NCBI GenBank assembly: GCA_033557675.1
Contig: JAWQRM010000306.1
Span: 1-24,399, forward strand
Origin: Coptodactyla brooksi
Taxonomy: Eukaryota; Arthropoda; Insecta; Coleoptera; Scarabaeidae
Direction of reading: 5' to 3'
Length of the DNA stretch: 24,399 nt
The position numbers were made by a program, and so were the translations under genes. Numbering within the stretch: position 1 is the stretch's first letter; each line of letters begins with the position of its first letter. The notes beneath the pieces are model-generated. The model searched no databases, was not told the origin of the DNA, and saw only the letters and a list, made by a program, of their open reading frames with translations. Below, piece by piece: positions 20,009 through 24,399 of the stretch.

Positions 20009-20099
20009 CTATATCCTGAAGACGGTTTATTCGATATACCCAAACATATGTTGAGGGTGAAAATATTAGTGTTGTGGTTGCGGTGTTTGTTACTTCTAG
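20009..20099 (+). repeat. Penelope-type terminal repeat, inverted partner 2
   Basis: CCTGAAGACGGTTTATTCG (CTGAAGA at 20016-20022), then atatacccaaacatatgttg and tattagtgttgtggttgcg. It is the reverse complement of 19698-19812 apart from that copy's extra hairpin arm. Its tail resembles tattagtgttatggtggca at 5755-5850. About 196 bp without recognisable content separate the two arms. Confidence 0.65.
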
Positions 20100-20459
20100 T
20101 GACTACCAGACCACAGGTTTAATTCTTTTAACCGAATTGCGAATAGGGGATGCGCAATAATATTAAAATTTAGGGAGGATGTCTTTATTGTACGGAAGGC
20201 ATTATTCTTATTATTTTCGTGCTGTTATGTAATGAACTTGAGGTATTACAATAAATTCATAATATCATAAAAACAGTTGAATATAATGTAAATCATCATC
20301 CATAAGCTTCATCATTCGCGTCATGCTGTGGCTGTGATAGAAGCATTTCACTACAATTATAGCAGAAGGTATCTATATATGAGAGACAGATTTATTTCCT
20401 GCACTTGTCACAATTATATTTTGTTAATTACCTTTTCACAGTGCAAACCTGGTACCTCT
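20100..20459. other. Unassigned stretch
   Basis: AT-rich sequence between the inverted Penelope-type repeats and the piggyBac relic. No repeat, gene or motif is recognised. Confidence 0.4.
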
Positions 20460-21330
20460 TTTATATCACCTCATTGAACGATCTATAACGTTTTCGTCTT
20501 TCTTGAACATCATGTTCGTCCTTATCTTCATCTAGTAATATGTACATATTAGAATACTGTTCTGATCATTACCAAAATATGCTACCGCTTGAGGATTGAT
20601 TCCACCAATGGTGCAATAATGAAATGATGAAATAATAATAAACGAAAGTCTCGTTGCTCACCCGCTATAATTCTTCATATTGTAACGCAGCGTATAGTTC
20701 CGCATTGCGTATATAAAATACCTGGGACTCTACAAAGACATAAATGTTAATCCCATACTTGTTGGGCTTACTCGGAATATATTGTCTGAAACAGCATCTC
20801 CCATGGAATTCCTTCAGTTTTTCGTCTATGATTACATTTTCACCTACAGTGTAGGTAAAAATGTAATCTTTGACAATTATGCATAAATTATTTTTTATTG
20901 CTTTCAGCCTGAGTAATTCGATTGTCCAATCGCATGCATCGCAAAATGAATTTAAATCGTATTACATTCATTACAGGACGAAAGTTTTTAATGCCGTCCC
21001 TATCGGATCTCTACTTTGAAATACTGTTTAGGTGTTTTCTCACTTTAGAATGATCCCTTAATGCTTCCAATATAGCAATTATTGCACATTGTTTCTTTGT
21101 TTCTTCCTATGAAATAATCATTTTCTTAGAGTGTATCCTGGCTATCTTCATCATCACCTTCTTCTGTTACCGAATCTTGCTGCTAAATTTCAACTTTATC
21201 TTTACCATCAGTATCGATTTCATCTTCAAAGTCCTCGTGTATATCATTATCATCTTTTTCAAATAGTATTCTCTGAGTTTTTTTAGTGCCTTTTGGCCTA
21301 CTAATTATGTTCCGTCATAGATTCTGCCAT
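20460..21330 (-). pseudogene. piggyBac transposase relic
   Basis: The minus strand starts ATG at 21330 (MAESMTEHN-stop). An acidic segment (FEKDDNDIHEDFEDEIDTDG) follows, typical of piggyBac N-termini. Then NDYFIGRNKET precedes a deletion, and VIRFKFILRCMRLDNRIT leads into the core. GENVIIDEKLKEFHGRCCFR and QYIPSKPNKYGINIYVFVES match the block around the first catalytic aspartate (TIDE.L..FRGRC.FRQYIPSKP.KYGIK). The second and third catalytic aspartates are not seen; after about 20690 the frame is broken and unrecognisable. Several stops and frameshifts. No TTAA-flanked terminal repeats were found. Confidence 0.82.
20830..20868. repeat. Hairpin inside the piggyBac relic, 18-bp arms
   Basis: gattacattttcacctac (20830-20847) pairs with gtaggtaaaaatgtaatc (20851-20868) around the loop agt, with one mismatch (17 of 18). 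On the minus strand it overlaps the codons just before the GENVIIDE catalytic block. Confidence 0.9.
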
Positions 21331-21831
21331 AATACGCGTATATACTGTCTAAAATATAAAATACCTTAATCAACCTCGGCGTGTCGATATTTCTACAATA
21401 AAAACATCGAAATAGTTTCAAATTCAAATAAATATATTTTATATGTGTAAATGAGATAGTAATACTTTCCAATACAATTAAACGTCATTATAAAAACCTT
21501 TTTAGAATATAAAGGGAACAGGAGTAGCGTATCAAAATGAGCAAGTAAAAAATATCATTTCTACACAAGTCGTTAATCAATCAACTCTGTTAAACAATCA
21601 ATTATGATTGATTAATTGAGTGACAACTCGATTGACCATACTAAATTGCGAGTCTATTCCTGTTTCAGCCAGTTTCTAACCATCAGTAGGATTTACCGTA
21701 CAATTATCATAAACAATATCATTGATGGTTAGAAACCAAAAAAAATACGTTGATCACTATAGAGAAAAACAATCGTTGAAAGAAATATTACATGTGATCT
21801 GATCTTGTGGATTACAAGTATCCCAGGTATA
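21331..21831. other. Unassigned stretch with two inverted repeats
   Basis: No gene is seen. ttaatcaatc near 21573 pairs with gattgattaa near 21607. gtttctaaccatca (21672-21685) pairs exactly with 21723-21736 across a 37-base loop. Confidence 0.5.
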
Positions 21832-22407
21832 TACCGGGTGGCTACAAAAAACGGAGGAGCTTGTAACTCTCTTATTTGTTGTTCAAATTTAACCATTTAA
21901 AAAACAGCTTAAATGTGATTAAATTCGCTATTAATCTGCGCTATGGACACTAACTTTCCATTTCATGCTTTCCAGTAACAAAAGTTAGGTTTTGTTTTTT
22001 AAAAGACACCATACATTTTTGTTGCCACTTTCCGTTTACTCACATTCTTCTGAATACAGCGGTATTAAAAAAACATACACTTTAATACGAAAAATCTTGA
22101 GAAAAACGGGTATTGTTGAATGTGAATCCTAACACTTAGTCTTACGTTCATCACTTCATCTATGAAATCTAGACGGTGGGACAACCATGCTGTTGGTCAA
22201 ATCATGTTGGCCAATCAAACAGCATTAATTGTCAATGTCAATATTTAGTTTGTTTGAATAACTTTTACAAGAGCTACTACGACTTCTAAAAATATGAATG
22301 TAACTAATTTACATACAAAAATAATACTAAACAATAAACTAAGTCACATAAAACTCAATAAATAAATTAAACAACAGGCATAGTAAAACATACAATGAAT
22401 GAACTGT

Positions 22408-22753
22408 CTAGAGGTATTGTTCGAAGTTACCTCCATTATGGACTATACATTCAATTGGCGGCAACGTTCAATTACATTGTGTGTAGAACTTAATAAAACC
22501 TCACGTGGAACTTCTTTACAGGCGGTAATGATCCTGGCTCTTAAAGTGTTTATATTCTCAGGACATGCAGTACCGTAAACTTTGTCTTTAAGGTAAGCCC
22601 ACAACGAAAAGTCCATTGGCGTGAGATCCGGAGATCTGGCAGGCCATTTATTTGGCCCATGCGTTCCAAGCCACTTTTCTCTAAATTTTTCGTTTAGTAA
22701 ATTTGAAATAATTCTTGAATTGTGAGGTGGTGCGCCGTCTTGGTGGAAATAAA

Positions 22754-22787
<34 letters not shown>

Positions 22788-23526
22788 ATATCGTTTATTC
22801 AATGGCAAATTATCTAAAAAATTATCCACCTCATTCTTAATAATATATAGATATTTATATTTGTCCAAATTTTCATCAATAAAAACTGGCCCAACCAGGC
22901 GATCTGCAATAATGCCGCACCAAACGTTTAGAGAAAATCTTCTTTGAACATTTTGTTAGATAATATTCCTAGGATTATTCCTACTCCACTCTACATGATT
23001 ACTTCGACTGAAAGCATCCTTATTTCCAAATGTACATTTATCGGTCCATAAGATTTTGGGGTAGAAAGATGGATCTTCGACAGTTTTACGTAAATAAAAA
23101 TTGCAGAATTCCATTGTGCGGCCAGGGTCGTTTTCTTCCAAAGAGTGGACTTTTTGTGCGATGTAGGGCTTCAATTTGTGAGCTCGTAATATACGTCTGA
23201 CGCTTTCGTGGGACAACCAAAAGTCTGCGCTACTTCCCTCGTTGAACTCTTCTGATTTTCTTCATTTCTCAGTAGAACATTTAACTCCACATTTTCGTCA
23301 CGATGACTTTTTCATTCTTCTTGGGTTTCTTAAAAGATCCGTACACCCATAAATTATGTTCTAGGCTTGCGAACTTTTGCGGCTTTGGTACTAGTCGATC
23401 GAGGAAACGCTCCTGATAAAGGCGAACCGCAGCGGAACTATTTTTTCTTGATTCGAAATAAATTTGACAATGACAACAAAGTGACAAAACTCTGACAATG
23501 ACAACTAAAATAACAATTGAATACAT
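22408..23526 (-). pseudogene. DD41D transposase, frameshifted
   Basis: The minus-strand ATG at 23526 leads to NSSAAVRLYQERFLDRLVPK and an 'LEHNL..YGSFKKPK' block, the N-terminal helix-turn-helix. A shift near 23280 leads to SSTREVAQTFG, then SHESVRRILRAHKLKPYIAQ (second HTH). Catalytic blocks: ILWTDKCTFGN (first Asp; the following Glu of the usual DE is Lys), FHQDGAPPHNSRII (second Asp) and WPARSPDLTPMDFSLW (third Asp). Forty-one residues separate the second and third Asp, hence DD41D. A 28-bp TA microsatellite (22757-22784) interrupts the frame just before the second Asp block. The C-terminus shifts frame once more and ends NGGNFEQYL-stop at 22408. The catalytic triad is present, but the frame is broken. 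Confidence 0.88.
22757..22784. repeat. TA dinucleotide microsatellite (14 units)
   Basis: Uninterrupted (TA)14 inside the DD41D transposase reading frame, read there as alternating Tyr-Ile upstream of FHQDGAPPH. Confidence 0.95.
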
Positions 23527-23914
23527 AGATGTAGCAATTTAGCGGATAGCATTTAGAATGCCGCGGCATCATGTGGATTTCATAGGTGATGTGATTAACG
23601 GGAGACTAAGTACCAGATTTCCTATTCAATGATTCCTGTTTTTTCAAAATTTTTCATATTAAAGTGTATGTTTTTTTACTACTACTGTATTCAGAAGAAT
23701 GCGAGGAAATATAAAATGACAACAAAAATGTATGGCGCTATTTAAAAACCATAAGCTAACTTTTGTTACTTCAAAGCATGAAACGGAAAATAAATGTATA
23801 TTACATAGATTTATAGAAAATTTGATCCCATTTAAGTTGTTTTTTAAATCGTTAAAATCGGCTAACAAATAAAAGAGTTATACATTCCTCCATTTTTTTT
23901 GTAGTCACCCGGTA

Positions 23915-24399
23915 TATTTTGACAGCTGACATTAGAAAGTTTATGAGTGAAAATATTTTGTTCGGTTCTGTGCAATTTTCTTTTTGTCTTATGAAACATG
24001 GAGAATCAAAAACAGCATTTTCGGCACATTTTCCTTTTTTATTACAAAAAAAAGTAAAAATGCCGTTAAAGCGAGAAAAGAATTAATTAATATGTATGGA
24101 GATGTATTGATAGAATGCCAGTGTCAAAACTGGTTTACAAAATTTTTGCAAAAACGAAACAATTTCAAAACACTTTTGCAAATGTTGCAAAATTTTCAAA
24201 ATTTCAATTCTGAAGAGTACTGTTATCAACTAGACAAATTACATGACTCACTCAAATAGAGAAAGCCACAATTAATCAATAGAAAGGAAATAAGATCAGT
24301 AGAAATTGATCCAGTTTGGTAACTCACCAAAAGGTTTTACAACTTGGATTGGACATACTGCCACACCCACCATATTCTCCAAATCTGACACCTTCCTAC
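23915..24399 (+). pseudogene. Mariner transposase relic with internal deletion, cut by window end
   Basis: ATG 23998 opens MENQKQHFRHIFLFYYKKK. A shift in the following A-run continues as KNAVKARKELINMYGD and CQNWFTKF, the first helix-turn-helix of a DD34D mariner. The frame then jumps (about 24150-24210) to YCYQLDKLHDSLK, a block normally near residue 230, so most of the catalytic domain is deleted. INRKEIRS, LQLGLDILPHPPYSPNLTPS follow to the window edge; the usual SPDLAPSD motif has Asn for its first Asp. The 5' leader (ttttgacagctgacatt) is mariner-like and directly abuts the TA of the DD41D element, so the latter probably inserted into the mariner leader. Confidence 0.82.

Larger units (their letters stand above)
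21832..23914 (-). mobile_element. DD41D Tc1/mariner-superfamily transposon, complete with long inverted ends
   Basis: The left end (taccgggtggctacaaaaaa, from 21832) and the reverse complement of the right end (taccgggtgactacaaaaaa, to 23914) open inverted repeats. By eye these continue with about 80% identity for some 285 bp on each side (to about 22119 and from about 23628). TA flanks both ends (21830-21831 and 23915-23916). It encloses one transposase on the minus strand. The length is 2083 bp. Long inverted ends plus DD41D spacing suggest the rosa/Visitor-like lineage, which is an inference from the catalytic spacing. Confidence 0.9.

Noticed and set aside
1..24399. tRNA, rRNA or other structured RNA genes
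   Set aside because: No tRNA-like B-box/T-arm context, rRNA or snRNA stretch was recognised on reading either strand; a tRNAscan or Infernal run would be decisive.

Overview
The window looks like an intergenic or intronic stretch of an arthropod, probably insect, nuclear genome. It is AT-rich, has no long clean ORFs and no bacterial gene organisation. Almost every recognisable coding stretch is a degraded transposable element (TE) of a class common in insects: mariner (DD34D), a DD41D Tc1/mariner relative, pogo/Tigger, piggyBac, a Helitron, Penelope-like elements (PLEs), two kinds of LINE, and a fragment resembling the Maverick/Polinton DNA polymerase. Several annotated frames carry frameshifts or stops, so these are fossils and not working genes. 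No host gene is identified with confidence; one pair of possible exons lies near 15.05-15.48 kb on the minus strand.

Layout. 1-46: perfect hairpin at the window edge. 984-1620: a mariner deletion derivative with TA-flanked inverted ends, holding a 20-bp tandem array that switches orientation once. 1738-2010: RTE-like LINE reverse transcriptase scrap. 2331-3120: mariner relic. About 3.1-7.0 kb: mostly unrecognised AT-rich DNA with small hairpins and two Penelope-type terminal scraps. 7012-8307 (minus): 3' end of a PLE (copy B), split by an 815-bp Helitron (7247-8061). 9320-10760 (plus): a longer PLE (copy A) with RT and GIY-YIG remnants. 10990-11400 (minus): relic of an ITm (IS630/Tc1/mariner) transposase. 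11700-12270 (minus): Maverick/Polinton-like fragment. 12340-14950 (plus): Jockey/CR1-like LINE with endonuclease and RT remnants. 15.05-15.48 kb (minus): possible host exons. 16389-18470: Tigger element with both ends. 19698-20099: inverted pair of Penelope-type terminal repeats. 20460-21330 (minus): piggyBac relic. 21832-23914: DD41D element with about 285-bp inverted terminal repeats. 23915-24399: mariner relic with a large internal deletion, running off the window.

The elements do not act together in a pathway. They document successive, sometimes nested, insertions. The cleanest case is the Helitron inside PLE copy B, because copy A shows the uninterrupted site. Two patterns cut across the elements: a recurrent hammerhead-like CTGANGA...GAAA module in the Penelope-type repeats, and many short near-perfect inverted duplications (11-21 bp arms, mostly 3-7 bp loops) that look like template-switch products. 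All alignments were made by eye; boundaries are approximate unless a terminal motif fixes them.
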